From Vibrio intestinalis (GTDB lineage Bacteria > Pseudomonadota > Gammaproteobacteria > Enterobacterales > Vibrionaceae): a stretch of DNA of 64,000 bases. Below the pieces are notes generated by a model. The model was not told where the DNA came from. It saw only the letters and a program-made list of their open reading frames with translations, and did no database searches. Both the position numbers and the translations under genes were made by a program. Location of the stretch: assembly GCF_025195085.2 (NCBI RefSeq), contig NZ_JANAVY020000004.1, positions 1-64,000 on the forward strand, read 5' to 3'. Positions 43,424 to 53,395 of the stretch are shown one piece after another (within the stretch, counting starts at the first letter, position 1; every line of letters starts with the position of its first letter).

Positions 43424-44008
43424 TTAGTGAGAACCGCAACCGCCGCCACCGCAGCAGCCGCCTTCTTTCTCTTCGTGGTCGTGACCGTGGCCTTCGCCAC
43501 CACAGCAGCCACCTTCGTGATCGTGGTCGTGACCACAACCGCCAGCTTGGTGAACGTGGCCGTGTTGAATTTCTTCTTCAGTCGCTTCACGTACTGCAAC
43601 AACTTCAACGTCGAAAGTCAGTGTTTGACCAGCAAGCATGTGGTTGCCGTCTACAACAACTTCGTCGCCGTCTACTTCTGTTACTTCTACAGGGATTGGA
43701 CCTTGGTCAGTGTCCGCTAGGAAGCGCATACCAACTTCGATTTCATCCACACCTTGGAATACGTTAGCAGGCACGCGTTGAACAAGTGCGTCGTTGTGCT
43801 CGCCGTATGCTTCTTCAGGAGAAACTGTTGCAGAGAATTTGTCGCCAGCTACTTTACCTTCTAGCTCTTTTTCTAGGCCAGTGATTAGGTTGTTGTTACC
43901 GTGAAGGTAATCTAGAGGTGCTTCAGCTGTTGATTGGTCAACAACTACGCCGTCTTCTAGTTTCACTTGGTACGCTAGACTTACGACTACATTCTTTTCA
44001 ATTTTCAT
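43424..44008 (-). CDS. slyD: FKBP-type prolyl isomerase and metallochaperone SlyD
   Basis: 194 residues. FKBP domain with an inserted chaperone flap (VSLAYQVKLEDGVVVDQS; PLDYLHGNNNLITGLEKELEG; SPEEAYGEHND). The tail from about residue 148 is packed with His/Cys/Gly (QAGGCGHDHDHEGGCC, GHGHDHEEKEGGCC), the metal-binding region that delivers Ni to hydrogenases and other enzymes in E. coli. Follows yheV with 90 bp between, as in the E. coli kefGB-yheV-slyD cluster. Confidence 0.95.
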   Translation of the reverse strand: MKIEKNVVVSLAYQVKLEDGVVVDQSTAEAPLDYLHGNNNLITGLEKELEGKVAGDKFSATVSPEEAYGEHNDALVQRVPANVFQGVDEIEVGMRFLADTDQGPIPVEVTEVDGDEVVVDGNHMLAGQTLTFDVEVVAVREATEEEIQHGHVHQAGGCGHDHDHEGGCCGGEGHGHDHEEKEGGCCGGGGCGSH

Positions 44009-44098
44009 AATTGCTCCAAGGCGCTTAAGATCCCGAATAACACATTCAGGAATAAATCAATAACCTTGGTATTATGGGGATTAAATAATGAAACTCAA

Positions 44099-44293
44099 TC
44101 AATCAGGTTTAAAAATCCCGATCATTTCTTCACCACCCCGTTCAGTTTTCTCTACAGATTGCGGTTTGCGTTGTTCTTGATAGCTACAGTCGACACACTC
44201 GACAAGCTCAATATTATTCTCTATCCACCAGCGTAATGTGTCTTGTTGATTGCACTTTGGGCAACTGGCGCCTGCGATAAATCTCTTCTTCAT
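44099..44293 (-). CDS. yheV: YheV-family zinc-ribbon protein
   Basis: 64 residues from ATG 44293 (MKKRFIAGASCPKCNQQDTL). Two CxxC pairs (CPKC and CVDC) form a rubredoxin-like zinc ribbon; it ends EEMIGIFKPD, as E. coli YheV ends IGIFHPE. The frame is open far upstream into kefB but only the internal ATG gives the family start. Overlaps nothing once that start is used; 43 bp after the kefB stop. Role unknown. Confidence 0.88.
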   Translation of the reverse strand: MKKRFIAGASCPKCNQQDTLRWWIENNIELVECVDCSYQEQRKPQSVEKTERGGEEMIGIFKPD

Positions 44294-44336
44294 TAACTTC
44301 ACTTCATTATTGGGCTGATTCAAAGGGGTTATTCGC

Positions 44337-46133
44337 CTAATCCCAGAAGTTTTTGGCTTGCTGGTCGTTTTCCATCTCTCGGCCAAAGATCTCTTCCAGT
44401 TCTTTACGGGCTTCTTTGGCTCTTAAGGCCAATTGTTTATCTTCATTGTGTTGGGGTAATAACTCTTTAAGCATAGCGTTATCGAGTTTTCTAAAATGCG
44501 CTTCTGCTCGATGGGCTTGATACGGGTGCATACCAAGTTCGACTAAAACCTGCTTACCTAAATCTAATGCGCCTAAGAAGGTTTCACGCGAGTATTTATC
44601 CACCCCATGGCTGAGCAATTGGTACGCTTCCACACGGCTGCGCGCACGCGCCATCAGTTTTAGGTTGGGAAAATGCTGCTTACAGATATCAACGATCTGC
44701 ATGATTTCATCGGGAGAATCCGTACATAGCACCATGGCCTCTGCCTTATCAGCGCCTGCGGCTCTTAATAAATCAAGCTGGGTCGCATCACCATAAAACA
44801 CTTTATAACCATATTTACGTAGCAAATGAATTTGGCTCGCGTCACTCTCTAATACCGTCAGTTTTATCTTATTGGCATACATCAAGCGGCCAACAATCTG
44901 ACCAAAACGACCAAAGCCAGCAATGATGACTCTCGGCTGCTTATTGATAATGTCAGTATCGAGATTGGCCTCATCAGATACATTCAACCAGCGTGCGTAC
45001 CACTTTCTCTGCCCCATCAATAACAGCGGAGTCGTCACCATAGATAAGCTAACTACAACCAAAAGAAAGGCAGTCTGCTCTGACGTCAAAATGCCTTGGC
45101 TTAGCGCCGCGGTAAATATTACAAAAGCGAACTCACCGCCTTGACTCAAAATAGCCGCCATTCGGCTGCGCGATTTTGGTCTACTGCCAGATAAGCGAGC
45201 CAACAGATACAACACCATCCCCTTTGCCGCCACAAGCGCAAACACGCACACCAAAATGGTAAACGGATGATGAGCTAATAACCCCAAATTGACCGCCATA
45301 CCTACGGCGATAAAGAACAGGCCTAGCAGTAACCCTTTAAATGGCTCAATCGCAATCTCTAACTCATGGCGATATTCACTTTCAGCTAACAGCACACCGG
45401 CAAGGAAAGCGCCTAATGCCATTGAAAGGCCCAGTTGCTTCATCACCAACGCAATGCCAATCACTAACAGCAGCGCGGCAACGGTAAATAGCTCACGAAC
45501 CCCACTCATCACTACATAGCGGAATAGTGGCCTTAGCAGGAAATGACCGCCGACGAGCAAACCAATCACGCCGCCAAGCATCCATAGTGCATCATTCCAG
45601 TTACCAGAGGTATTACCGGCCAGTAATGGCAGCAAAGCCAACATTGGAATCACCGCAATGTCTTGGAATAGCAACACAGCAAAACCGGACTGTCCGGTTT
45701 CACTGCCGGCAAGCCCTTGCTCTTCTATCACTTTTAATGCAATGGCCGTTGAGGACAGGGCTAAACCCATACCGATAACGAGGCTCACTTGCCAACTCAA
45801 TCCAAGCAAACTCACTACGGAAGATAACAGTGCCGTGGTAATTACTACCTGCGCGCCACCTAAGCCAAGAATAGGCCCACGCATTTGCCACAGTTTTTTG
45901 GGATTCAGCTCAAGGCCAATCAGAAACAGCAGCAGCACCACGCCAAACTCAGCGAAATGGAGGATCGCATCCACATCGCGGATAAGCCCTAAACCCCATG
46001 GGCCAATAGCAACACCCGCAAGTAGGTAACCAAGAACGGAACCTAAGCCCAAGCGCTGAGCCAAGGGCACCGCAACTACGGCTGCAGTAAGAAATATTGC
46101 ACTGCTTTGGAGGAAGTCACTTTCAAGTGCCAT
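44337..46133 (-). CDS. kefB: Glutathione-regulated potassium efflux antiporter KefB-like (CPA2)
   Basis: 598 residues. An N-terminal membrane domain of about 12 helices (residues 1-380) with [17 protein letters not shown] and [20 protein letters not shown]; the latter holds the antiport motif (QD). A cytosolic Rossmann/RCK domain starts near 400 ([40 protein letters not shown]). In E. coli KefB opens on glutathione adducts to acidify the cytosol during electrophile stress. Its start overlaps the stop of kefG, giving the same kefG-kefB pairing. Confidence 0.92.
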   Translation of the reverse strand: MALESDFLQSSAIFLTAAVVAVPLAQRLGLGSVLGYLLAGVAIGPWGLGLIRDVDAILHFAEFGVVLLLFLIGLELNPKKLWQMRGPILGLGGAQVVITTALLSSVVSLLGLSWQVSLVIGMGLALSSTAIALKVIEEQGLAGSETGQSGFAVLLFQDIAVIPMLALLPLLAGNTSGNWNDALWMLGGVIGLLVGGHFLLRPLFRYVVMSGVRELFTVAALLLVIGIALVMKQLGLSMALGAFLAGVLLAESEYRHELEIAIEPFKGLLLGLFFIAVGMAVNLGLLAHHPFTILVCVFALVAAKGMVLYLLARLSGSRPKSRSRMAAILSQGGEFAFVIFTAALSQGILTSEQTAFLLVVVSLSMVTTPLLLMGQRKWYARWLNVSDEANLDTDIINKQPRVIIAGFGRFGQIVGRLMYANKIKLTVLESDASQIHLLRKYGYKVFYGDATQLDLLRAAGADKAEAMVLCTDSPDEIMQIVDICKQHFPNLKLMARARSRVEAYQLLSHGVDKYSRETFLGALDLGKQVLVELGMHPYQAHRAEAHFRKLDNAMLKELLPQHNEDKQLALRAKEARKELEEIFGREMENDQQAKNFWD

Positions 46134-46692
46134 CTTGTCCTCCTTGCATTGGAACTGGGTTGTTCAACCATTGGCGGTAGATTTCGGCATGCTGATAGCG
46201 CTCGACGTCCGAAATATTGCGCGCCCAATAGAGCACTAATGGCTCAATCCAAGTCATACGACACAATGCCGCAGTCAGTTCAAACGGTTGTAAGATTTGC
46301 TCAAGTGGATATTTGTTATAGCCGTGTTCACCAAATGCCTCTTGATTACCGCCGGTGGTAATCACACTGCGCCAATACTTATTGGCTAGCGCGCTACCGT
46401 CACCATAGGCAAAGCCTTTGCCTAACACACGGTCAAGCCATTCTTTCAGCAAAGCAGGACAAGAATAAAGATACATTGGATGCTGAAATACGATCACATC
46501 ATGAGCCAGTAAGCGCTCATGTTCAGCATTCACATCAATAAAGAAATCGGGATAGTGGGCGTAAAGATCGTGCACAGTGACATGTTCAAGAGATTCGATC
46601 TTTTTGATCATCACTTGATTAGCCACCGAAGTTTGAGACTCCGGGTGGGCATAGATAACTAACACTTTTTTCTGACTTTGAGCAGGTGACAT
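46123..46692 (-). CDS. kefG: NAD(P)H oxidoreductase, KefB ancillary protein KefG
   Basis: About 189 residues. Flavodoxin-like fold of the YwrO/KefF/NQO type: [21 protein letters not shown] near the start, [23 protein letters not shown], and [15 protein letters not shown]. It binds KefB and is needed for full efflux activity in E. coli. Two consecutive ATG codons (46695, 46692) follow AAGGA; the second has more usual spacing, and the frame continues upstream to a TTG at 46758, which I do not favour. Overlaps kefB by 11 bp. Confidence 0.9.
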   Translation of the reverse strand: MSPAQSQKKVLVIYAHPESQTSVANQVMIKKIESLEHVTVHDLYAHYPDFFIDVNAEHERLLAHDVIVFQHPMYLYSCPALLKEWLDRVLGKGFAYGDGSALANKYWRSVITTGGNQEAFGEHGYNKYPLEQILQPFELTAALCRMTWIEPLVLYWARNISDVERYQHAEIYRQWLNNPVPMQGGQDGT

Positions 46693-46875
46693 CATTCCTT
46701 GAACATCCGCCTTTTTATGAGAGTCTTTATCGCTGTTATCAATAGTGAAACAGAACAAGACCTTATTTTCGTTATCAGTTTGTTATACGCGCTTAGTACC
46801 AATAACGCAATGATCGACTTTTCCAGATATTCCCCCTACTATGCGTGGCGAAACGATTAAAGATAAAGCAGAACT

Positions 46876-48798
46876 ATGATTACCTTCTCTGACATCCAGC
46901 TCCTTCGTGGCGGAAAACCGCTTCTTGACCAAGCTTCAGCGACGATTCATCCCGGCGATAAAGTAGGCCTTGTTGGCAAAAACGGTTGTGGTAAATCCAC
47001 CCTATTCGCCTTGATCAAAGATGAACTCTCTATCGATGCTGGTAATTTTAGCAAACCCTCTCATTGGGAGATGGCTTGGGTTGCACAGGAGACCCCAGCA
47101 CTAGAGCGTGCTGCATTGGAATATGTGATAGATGGTGATCGCGAGTACCGCGAGTTAGAGCGTCAACTGCAACAAGCAGAACAAGACGACAACGGCACTT
47201 TAGTCGCAGACATTCATGGCAAAATTGAAACTATCGGTGGTTACAGCATTCGCGCACGCGCGGCTGAGCTGCTAGATGGTCTTGGTTTTAGCCAAGTTCA
47301 GATGGGTTGGAACTTAACTCAGTTCTCAGGTGGTTGGCGTATGCGCCTTAACCTAGCTCAAGCCCTACTTTGCCGCTCAGACCTGTTATTGCTCGATGAG
47401 CCAACCAACCACTTAGACCTTGATGCGGTAATGTGGTTAGAACGTTGGCTACAAAACTACCCTGGTACGTTGGTGCTTATTTCTCACGACCGCGACTTCC
47501 TCGATCCAATTGTGAATCGCGTTATCCACGTTGAGAACCAACTGCTTAACGAATACACCGGTAACTACTCATCGTTTGAAGACCAGCGCGCGCAAAAGCT
47601 TATTCTGCAACAAGCTCAGTACCAAAAGCAGCAGAAACAAATGGCGCACATGCAAAGCTATATTGACCGCTTCCGCTACAAAGCATCAAAAGCACGCCAA
47701 GCGCAAAGCCGTATTAAAGCGCTAGAACGCATGGAAAAAGTGCTACCTGCGCAGTTTGATAACCCATTTAGCTTCGAGTTCCGCGAGCCTGACACGCTAC
47801 CAAACCCAATCATCATGATGGATGACGTGTCGGCAGGTTACGATGACAACCTCATCCTAGACAAAATCCGTTTGAACCTTGTACCGGGCAGTCGCATTGG
47901 TCTACTTGGCCGCAATGGTGCGGGTAAATCGACTCTAATCAAATTACTCTCTGGTGAGCTAAAGCCGCAAGGTGGCGATCTTACCTACTCGCAAGGGGTC
48001 AAAATTGGTTACTTCGCGCAGCATCAGCTAGAAACGCTGCACCCAGAAGAAACCCCACTGCAACACATGATGCAAATTGCCCCAGACAAGAACGAACTAG
48101 AACTGCGTAACTATTTAGGCAGCTTTGGTTTTAACGGTGATAAAGCACTAGAAAAAGTAGCGCCGTTTTCCGGCGGTGAGAAAGCCCGCTTAGTATTAGC
48201 GTTAGTGGTATGGCAAAAACCAAACCTATTGCTGCTCGATGAACCAACCAACCACCTTGATTTGGATATGCGCCAAGCATTGACGATGGCGCTGCAAACC
48301 TTTGAAGGTGCGATGGTAATCGTATCGCACGACCGTTACTTGCTACGTGCCACCACCGATGATCTTTACCTCGTGCATGATCGCCAAGTCGCGCCATTCG
48401 ATGGTGATTTAAATGATTACTATAAATGGCTGACTGAGCAACAAAAAGCAGAACGTCGCGAAGCTCAAGCAGAGCAGCCAGAGAAAAACTCGGCTAACAG
48501 CGCTGCGGCGAAAAAAGAACAAAAGCGACGCGAAGCAGAGTTTCGTAAGCAGACCGCGCCAATTCGCAAAAAACTGACACAACTTGAACAGAAAATGGAT
48601 AAGTTGGGTGAATCATTAGCCGATGCAGAGACGCAATTGTCTGATAACTCTCTGTATGAAGCCGAAAACAAAGCTAAACTTAATCAGGTACTCGCGCTAC
48701 AAGCCAACAGTAAATCTGAACTTGAAGAAGTTGAAATGGATTGGATGGCGCTGCAAGAAGAACTTGAGCAAATGGAACAGGAATTCAGCGATTTATGA
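46876..48798 (+). CDS. yheS: ABC-F family ATPase YheS
   Basis: 640 residues with two ABC ATPase domains and no membrane segments, so a ribosome-associated ABC-F factor rather than a transporter. First site: GLVGKNGCGKST (about 32-43), SGGWRMRL, LLLLDEPTNHLDLD. Second site: GLLGRNGAGKST, SGGEKARLVLALV, LLLLDEPTNHLDLD. Between them is the charged arm/linker (QKQMAHMQSYIDRFRYKASKARQ). A Lys/Glu coiled-coil tail follows from about 525. Divergent from kefG as in E. coli. Confidence 0.95.
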   Translation: MITFSDIQLLRGGKPLLDQASATIHPGDKVGLVGKNGCGKSTLFALIKDELSIDAGNFSKPSHWEMAWVAQETPALERAALEYVIDGDREYRELERQLQQAEQDDNGTLVADIHGKIETIGGYSIRARAAELLDGLGFSQVQMGWNLTQFSGGWRMRLNLAQALLCRSDLLLLDEPTNHLDLDAVMWLERWLQNYPGTLVLISHDRDFLDPIVNRVIHVENQLLNEYTGNYSSFEDQRAQKLILQQAQYQKQQKQMAHMQSYIDRFRYKASKARQAQSRIKALERMEKVLPAQFDNPFSFEFREPDTLPNPIIMMDDVSAGYDDNLILDKIRLNLVPGSRIGLLGRNGAGKSTLIKLLSGELKPQGGDLTYSQGVKIGYFAQHQLETLHPEETPLQHMMQIAPDKNELELRNYLGSFGFNGDKALEKVAPFSGGEKARLVLALVVWQKPNLLLLDEPTNHLDLDMRQALTMALQTFEGAMVIVSHDRYLLRATTDDLYLVHDRQVAPFDGDLNDYYKWLTEQQKAERREAQAEQPEKNSANSAAAKKEQKRREAEFRKQTAPIRKKLTQLEQKMDKLGESLADAETQLSDNSLYEAENKAKLNQVLALQANSKSELEEVEMDWMALQEELEQMEQEFSDL

Positions 48799-49277
48799 GT
48801 ATAGAGCACGTAAGAGTTTCCCTCACACTAGAACGTCTATGGCAATTTAGCTTGCAGTACTACAGTGTGCGAGAGGTAAAAGAAGCGTGCTTGAACTTAC
48901 AAAATCAATTCAAAGGTAATGTTAACTTGCTGCTGCTACTTAAATGGCTTGATGAGCAGCAAGTGACCATTGATGAGCAAGATTGGCATAAGGTAGAAGA
49001 GTGCCTTGGCCGTTCGGAATCGCTGCTTAATAGCTTTCGTGAGTTAAGACGAAAGCTAAAATTCAACTTATCAGACACCTTGTACCGTGAAGCGCTGCAA
49101 TTTGAACTCCAGCTCGAAAAGCAGCAACAATCCGATCTGGTGGATTGTGTGAACAGCTTTACGTTGAGTAATGCCACTGGTGAAGCGCTAACTCTACGTT
49201 ACTGTCGTCAATTAGGCGGAGAACACCTTTACGATATCTTCGCTTTGCCCTTTGAACCTACCGACCCACCTCAATAA
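48795..49277 (+). CDS. TIGR02444-family protein (DUF2390)
   Basis: 160 residues, mostly helical. LERLWQFSLQYYSVREVKEACLNLQNQF at the start is the recognisable pattern of this gammaproteobacterial family; function unknown. Its ATG overlaps the yheS stop by four bases (ATGA), so it is probably translated by coupling and may act with YheS or YheT. Confidence 0.85.
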   Translation: MSIEHVRVSLTLERLWQFSLQYYSVREVKEACLNLQNQFKGNVNLLLLLKWLDEQQVTIDEQDWHKVEECLGRSESLLNSFRELRRKLKFNLSDTLYREALQFELQLEKQQQSDLVDCVNSFTLSNATGEALTLRYCRQLGGEHLYDIFALPFEPTDPPQ

Positions 49278-49279
49278 AC

Positions 49280-50254
49280 ATGACTCAATTCACTGCCGCG
49301 ACTGGGCTATCCAACCCACACCTACAAACTCTCGCGCCGCGCTTTATCCGTAAAAAAGCCCTGTTTGAACCGATTTGGCAAACTTTGGATACGCCGGATG
49401 GTGACTTCCTTGATTTAGCGTGGAGTGAAAATAAAGACGCAGAAGCCGCCAAAAACAAACCGCTGTTTGTTTTGTTTCATGGCCTAGAAGGCTGCTTTTA
49501 TAGCCCGTATGCCAATGGCTTAATGAATGCGTTTGCCAAACAAGGTTGGCTATCGGTCATGATGCACTTTCGCGGCTGTAGCGGTAAACCAAACAAGCTC
49601 GCTCGTGCTTATCACTCAGGTGAAGTGAAAGATGCTCGTCTGTTTTTAGAATATCTAAACCAGATCTTTCCACAGCAAAAGAAAGTGGCGGTGGGTATAT
49701 CGCTTGGCGGCAATATGCTAGCGAACTATTTGGCCGAGTACGCGGATGAGCCACTACTTGATGCAGCATCGATTGTCTCAGCGCCACTCGACTTATCAGC
49801 ATGCTCTGAACGAATCGAACAAGGCTTCTCCAAACTCTACAAAGCCTACCTGCTCAACTCGTTAAAACGCAACGCACTGCGCAAGCATCATCTATTAAAA
49901 GGCGAACTGGATTTAAGTTATCAGTCGATCAAGCGTGTGACTCGATTATACGAGTTTGACGATCTGATCACCGCACCTTTGCATGGTTTTAAAGATGCCG
50001 AAGATTACTATCAGCGCTGCTCAGGTATTCATCGCCTACAAGAGATCCGTTTACCGACGCAAATCATTCACGCCAAAGACGATCCATTTATGACGGATGC
50101 AGTGATCCCACAATTTGTGCTACCAGATAACATCGACTATCGTTTACTTGAGCAAGGCGGTCATGTCGGCTTTGTGAGTGGTTCTGTTTTGAAACCTCGC
50201 TTTTGGTTAGAAGAGACACTTCCTGCTTACTATCAGTGTTTGAAGTCGGCATAA
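49280..50254 (+). CDS. yheT: Alpha/beta hydrolase YheT
   Basis: 324 residues. Alpha/beta hydrolase fold with the nucleophile elbow VGISLGGNMLANYL (Ser near residue 140), the oxyanion strand LFVLFHGLEGCFYSPYANGLM, an Asp in HAKDDPFMT and the C-terminal histidine in QGGHVGFVSG. Physiological ester/amide substrate unknown. Starts 2 bp after the upstream stop; same operon as yheS and the TIGR02444 gene. Confidence 0.92.
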   Translation: MTQFTAATGLSNPHLQTLAPRFIRKKALFEPIWQTLDTPDGDFLDLAWSENKDAEAAKNKPLFVLFHGLEGCFYSPYANGLMNAFAKQGWLSVMMHFRGCSGKPNKLARAYHSGEVKDARLFLEYLNQIFPQQKKVAVGISLGGNMLANYLAEYADEPLLDAASIVSAPLDLSACSERIEQGFSKLYKAYLLNSLKRNALRKHHLLKGELDLSYQSIKRVTRLYEFDDLITAPLHGFKDAEDYYQRCSGIHRLQEIRLPTQIIHAKDDPFMTDAVIPQFVLPDNIDYRLLEQGGHVGFVSGSVLKPRFWLEETLPAYYQCLKSA

Positions 50255-50306
50255 TAGTGCTCCTACCATTACCCATGGTTAAACGTCATAGAATAAAGAG
50301 GTATTT

Positions 50307-50519
50307 ATGATTGTTCCTTGGCAACAAATCGATTCAGAAACATTAGATAACCTAATTCGCGAATTCGTACTACGCGAAGGCACCGATTACGGCGCGCAAG
50401 AAATGTCACTGCAGAGCAAAGTAGAGCAAGTTCGCAAGCAAATCGAAACAGGTGAAGCGGTGGTGGTCTATTCCGAGCTGCATGAAACCGTCGACATTCA
50501 AGTTAAAGCCAAGTTCTAG
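50307..50519 (+). CDS. yheU: YheU family protein
   Basis: 70 residues. [29 protein letters not shown] matches E. coli YheU; mostly helical, acidic, function unknown. AAAGAGG ribosome-binding site 6 nt before the ATG. Follows yheT in the conserved yheSTU-prkB-crp order. Confidence 0.9.
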   Translation: MIVPWQQIDSETLDNLIREFVLREGTDYGAQEMSLQSKVEQVRKQIETGEAVVVYSELHETVDIQVKAKF

Positions 50520-50642
50520 ATCTGCGCACACATTTCGACTGCTCGCTATCTAACAAACCGTGTTATATTGTTGTTTCTAGGCTGTTATACCGTTAACTCA
50601 TAACAGTCCAAACAGGTAAGTTATCTAGAGACAAGGTTTGTC

Positions 50643-51512
50643 ATGTCAGCAAAACATCCGATCATAGCGGTAACGGGTTCTTCTGGAGCCGGTACCACGA
50701 CTACTTCTGAAGCCTTCCGCAAAATGTTCAATATGATGGACATTAAACCTGCATGGGTTGAAGGCGATAGCTTCCACCGATTCACTCGCCCTGAAATGGA
50801 TGTCGAAATTCGTAAAGCGCGCGAGCAAGGGCGTCACATCAGCTACTTTGGGCCACAAGCCAATGACTTCCCTGGGCTTGCTGAGTTCTTCCGTCAATAC
50901 GGTAATGATGGCACAGGCCAAGTACGCCGCTACCTTCACACCTTTGATGAAGCCGTGCCTTATAATCAAATGCCCGGTACATTCACCCCATGGCAAGATC
51001 TACCGGAAAACAGCGATGTACTGTTTTATGAAGGATTACATGGTGGCGTGGTCGACGGCGATGTTAACGCAGCGCAGCATGTCGACTTTTTGATTGGCAT
51101 GGTGCCGATTGTAAACCTTGAATGGATTCAAAAATTCGTCCGTGATACTCGTGACCGCGGCCACTCCCGTGAAGCGGTGATGGATTCGATCGTGCGTTCA
51201 ATGGATGACTACCTCAACTACATCACCCCGCAGTTTTCACGTACTCATATCAACTTTCAGCGTGTGCCAACTGTCGATACCTCCAACCCATTAGATGCCA
51301 AAGGTATCCCGAGTTTGGATGAAAGCTTCGTTGTTATACGTTTGCGCGGCTTCAAAAACGTTGATTATCCGTACTTGCTCGCAATGATAGATGGCTCATT
51401 TATGTCGCGCCATAACACGCTCGTAGTGCCTGGCGGGAAAATGAGTTTCGCCATGGAGCTCATCGTAAGACCGATTCTTCAACAGTTAATCGAAACCGGA
51501 AAAATTGGTTAA
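50643..51512 (+). CDS. prkB: Phosphoribulokinase-like protein PrkB
   Basis: 289 residues. P-loop GSSGAGTTTTS at 12-22, EGDSFHRFTRPEMD near 39-52, FYEGLHGGVV and SRTHINFQRVPTVDTSNP. The Lys of a standard Walker A is Thr, as in other PRK-family proteins. No RuBisCO or Calvin genes are visible; in enterobacteria this homologue sits next to crp without a known pathway. The real substrate is uncertain. Confidence 0.9.
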   Translation: MSAKHPIIAVTGSSGAGTTTTSEAFRKMFNMMDIKPAWVEGDSFHRFTRPEMDVEIRKAREQGRHISYFGPQANDFPGLAEFFRQYGNDGTGQVRRYLHTFDEAVPYNQMPGTFTPWQDLPENSDVLFYEGLHGGVVDGDVNAAQHVDFLIGMVPIVNLEWIQKFVRDTRDRGHSREAVMDSIVRSMDDYLNYITPQFSRTHINFQRVPTVDTSNPLDAKGIPSLDESFVVIRLRGFKNVDYPYLLAMIDGSFMSRHNTLVVPGGKMSFAMELIVRPILQQLIETGKIG

Positions 51513-51545
51513 ACCAAGTCGCTAGAACACGATTACTTTTCATAC

Positions 51546-51561
51546 CGTGATCATGTGCACG
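51546..51561. promoter_or_regulatory. Weak CRP-like site upstream of crp
   Basis: CGTGATCATGTGCACG keeps GTGA-N6-(T/G)CAC spacing and a CGTG/CACG palindrome, matching the TGTGA-N6-TCACA consensus at 7 of 10 positions. It is about 190 bp before the crp ATG. CRP autoregulation is known in E. coli, so the position is suggestive only. Confidence 0.3.
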
Positions 51562-51752
51562 TTTTTGCTTAAAAAATAGCATCTTGGACCCGATTAAAAT
51601 CAAGAAATCGTTCGGGAAAAAGGATACTATTTGTAACCGAAACACAAGATAGCTTGCAGCATGACTAAAGTGCTCTTATTCTGGCTATCCCATTTGGGCT
51701 TAGCTAAAACATGGAAAGCGGCAAGCGTACCCTGCAGAGGAAGTGAGATATT

Positions 51753-52385
51753 ATGGTTCTAGGTAAACCTCAAACCGACCCAACATTAGAGTGGTTCCTT
51801 TCACACTGTCATATTCATAAGTACCCATCAAAAAGCACGCTGATCCACGCGGGCGAAAAAGCAGAAACTTTATACTACATCGTTAAAGGTTCTGTAGCGG
51901 TTCTTATTAAAGACGAAGAAGGTAAGGAAATGATCCTTTCTTACCTAAACCAAGGTGATTTCATCGGTGAACTTGGTCTATTCGAAGAAGACCAAGAGCG
52001 TACAGCTTGGGTTCGTGCCAAGTCTCCTTGTGAAGTAGCGGAAATCTCATTCAAGAAATTCCGTCAGCTTATCCAAGTAAACCCTGACATCCTGATGCGT
52101 CTATCTTCTCAGATGGCTCGTCGCCTACAAGTGACAAGCCAAAAAGTAGGTGACCTAGCGTTCCTAGACGTAACTGGTCGTATCGCTCAAACGCTACTAA
52201 ACCTAGCGAAACAACCTGACGCGATGACTCACCCAGACGGCATGCAAATCAAGATCACTCGTCAAGAGATTGGCCAAATTGTTGGTTGTTCTCGTGAAAC
52301 AGTAGGTCGTATCTTGAAAATGCTAGAAGAGCAGAACCTAATCTCTGCTCACGGTAAGACGATTGTTGTTTACGGTACTCGCTAA
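51753..52385 (+). CDS. crp: cAMP receptor protein CRP
   Basis: 210 residues, nearly identical to E. coli CRP from [19 protein letters not shown] to the end [11 protein letters not shown]. The cAMP pocket shows [19 protein letters not shown] (about 71-89) and the DNA-recognition helix is in [20 protein letters not shown] (about 169-188). Global regulator of carbon use and, in vibrios, of quorum and competence genes. Stand-alone after prkB with a 240-bp upstream region holding one weak CRP-like site; a terminator follows. Confidence 0.99.
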   Translation: MVLGKPQTDPTLEWFLSHCHIHKYPSKSTLIHAGEKAETLYYIVKGSVAVLIKDEEGKEMILSYLNQGDFIGELGLFEEDQERTAWVRAKSPCEVAEISFKKFRQLIQVNPDILMRLSSQMARRLQVTSQKVGDLAFLDVTGRIAQTLLNLAKQPDAMTHPDGMQIKITRQEIGQIVGCSRETVGRILKMLEEQNLISAHGKTIVVYGTR

Positions 52386-52415
52386 TTTCTAGTTATTAGA
52401 AATCGAGAAAATTTC

Positions 52416-52446
52416 AAAGCCACCCATTGGGTGGCTTTTTGTTTTT
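52416..52446 (+). terminator. Terminator of crp
   Basis: AAAGCCACCC/GGGTGGCTTT stem with ATT loop, followed by five T, G and five T. Confidence 0.88.
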
Positions 52447-52463
52447 AGGTGGAAAGCAAAAAT

Positions 52464-53255
52464 CTAGTTGTTGGTACTTTCAAATATCTTGTCTGCGGAT
52501 GCTGCGACAAATCCTGAATAGAGTTCTCCATTTGCCATTGGATAGCGTTTCGCGAACTCATAAAAACCACCTGGGATTTGATACACGCCATCATCGAAGT
52601 CGACTTTTACTTTATCGGCCATGGTTGCCGATTGTTCTAACAATACCTCTGGCGAACCTTTTACTTCCCCACCCGATTGGTTAATCAAAAAACCTGCGGC
52701 GCTCAGATGATCATTGACCTGTTGCACTTCTTCAAACTGGTTAAGCTGATTTACGCTTACGGTAAAGTGATTAGCACCGTAGCCATGCGCGGCAACCCAA
52801 GAGGCATATTCACTCTCTTCGGCCAACAATTGGTAATCTCGATGCTCGAGCGACCAAGGCCTTCCCGAAAACAAGAAATCAAACCCTTTCAATTGAGAGG
52901 CATCCACTTCAGCCACAAGCTTTTTCACCAAGGTTTGCAACTGTTCTGAACACTCTTCGACTTTGAGCTCACTGATGAACACTTTTGGTTGGCGTGGGTC
53001 AGGATGCTCATAATGTTTGGCAACCAGCTTTTTACTTTCAAACAGGTAATCACCTGCTTCTTGATAGCCCAGTTGTAAAAAAGGTGTCGCTAAAACGGAT
53101 AAGTTAACTGGTTCAAGGTTGAAAGTACGTAGAGCAATATGGTCATTGATCAGTGGATCATCTTCTTTCAGCAGTCGATGAACATTACCTGCTGACGGAC
53201 ACAAACGTTCTGTGTAGTCGTCCCAGAGTGACTGAAACAGTAGGTCTGGCGTCAT
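52464..53255 (-). CDS. DUF1338-family protein (HglS/YdcJ-like metalloenzyme)
   Basis: 263 residues. Possible metal ligands typical of the family are visible: His in NDHIALRTF (about 38-46), His in GYGANHFTVSVNQL (about 158-171) and Glu in PGGFYEFAKRYP (about 228-239). Pfam DUF1338 includes 2-oxoadipate dioxygenase/decarboxylase HglS of lysine breakdown, but this branch is not assigned. It lies 140 bp downstream of astD on the same strand, so it may take part in amino acid catabolism. Confidence 0.8.
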   Translation of the reverse strand: MTPDLLFQSLWDDYTERLCPSAGNVHRLLKEDDPLINDHIALRTFNLEPVNLSVLATPFLQLGYQEAGDYLFESKKLVAKHYEHPDPRQPKVFISELKVEECSEQLQTLVKKLVAEVDASQLKGFDFLFSGRPWSLEHRDYQLLAEESEYASWVAAHGYGANHFTVSVNQLNQFEEVQQVNDHLSAAGFLINQSGGEVKGSPEVLLEQSATMADKVKVDFDDGVYQIPGGFYEFAKRYPMANGELYSGFVAASADKIFESTNN

Positions 53256-53395
53256 AACGCCTCCTTGGTGTTGGGTTTTGTTATCGGTATCAATATTCTT
53301 GTTGTGTAATTAAGGATAGTAGAGGCCATCTCACTCGGCTAAGAAGAGATGGCCTTCAACCTGTGACGTAGTAAAATGTTAACTATGATTCGCTG

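Noticed and set aside
43424-43608. Low-complexity repeats near 43430-43570 suggesting a repeat array
   Set aside because: These are the codons of the His/Cys/Gly-rich SlyD tail, not a DNA-level repeat or CRISPR.
44294-44386. Longer N-terminus of the YheV reading frame overlapping kefB
   Set aside because: The extra 31 residues have no match to the family; the internal ATG at 44293 gives the conserved start.
50676-50710. PrkB P-loop lacks the Walker A lysine (GSSGAGTTTTS)
   Set aside because: The same Thr-for-Lys change is normal in the phosphoribulokinase family, including the enterobacterial PrkB, so it is not a defect.
51513-51752. Small RNA gene or divergent transcript upstream of crp
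   Set aside because: No paired promoter and terminator could be found; only a weak CRP-like site is visible.
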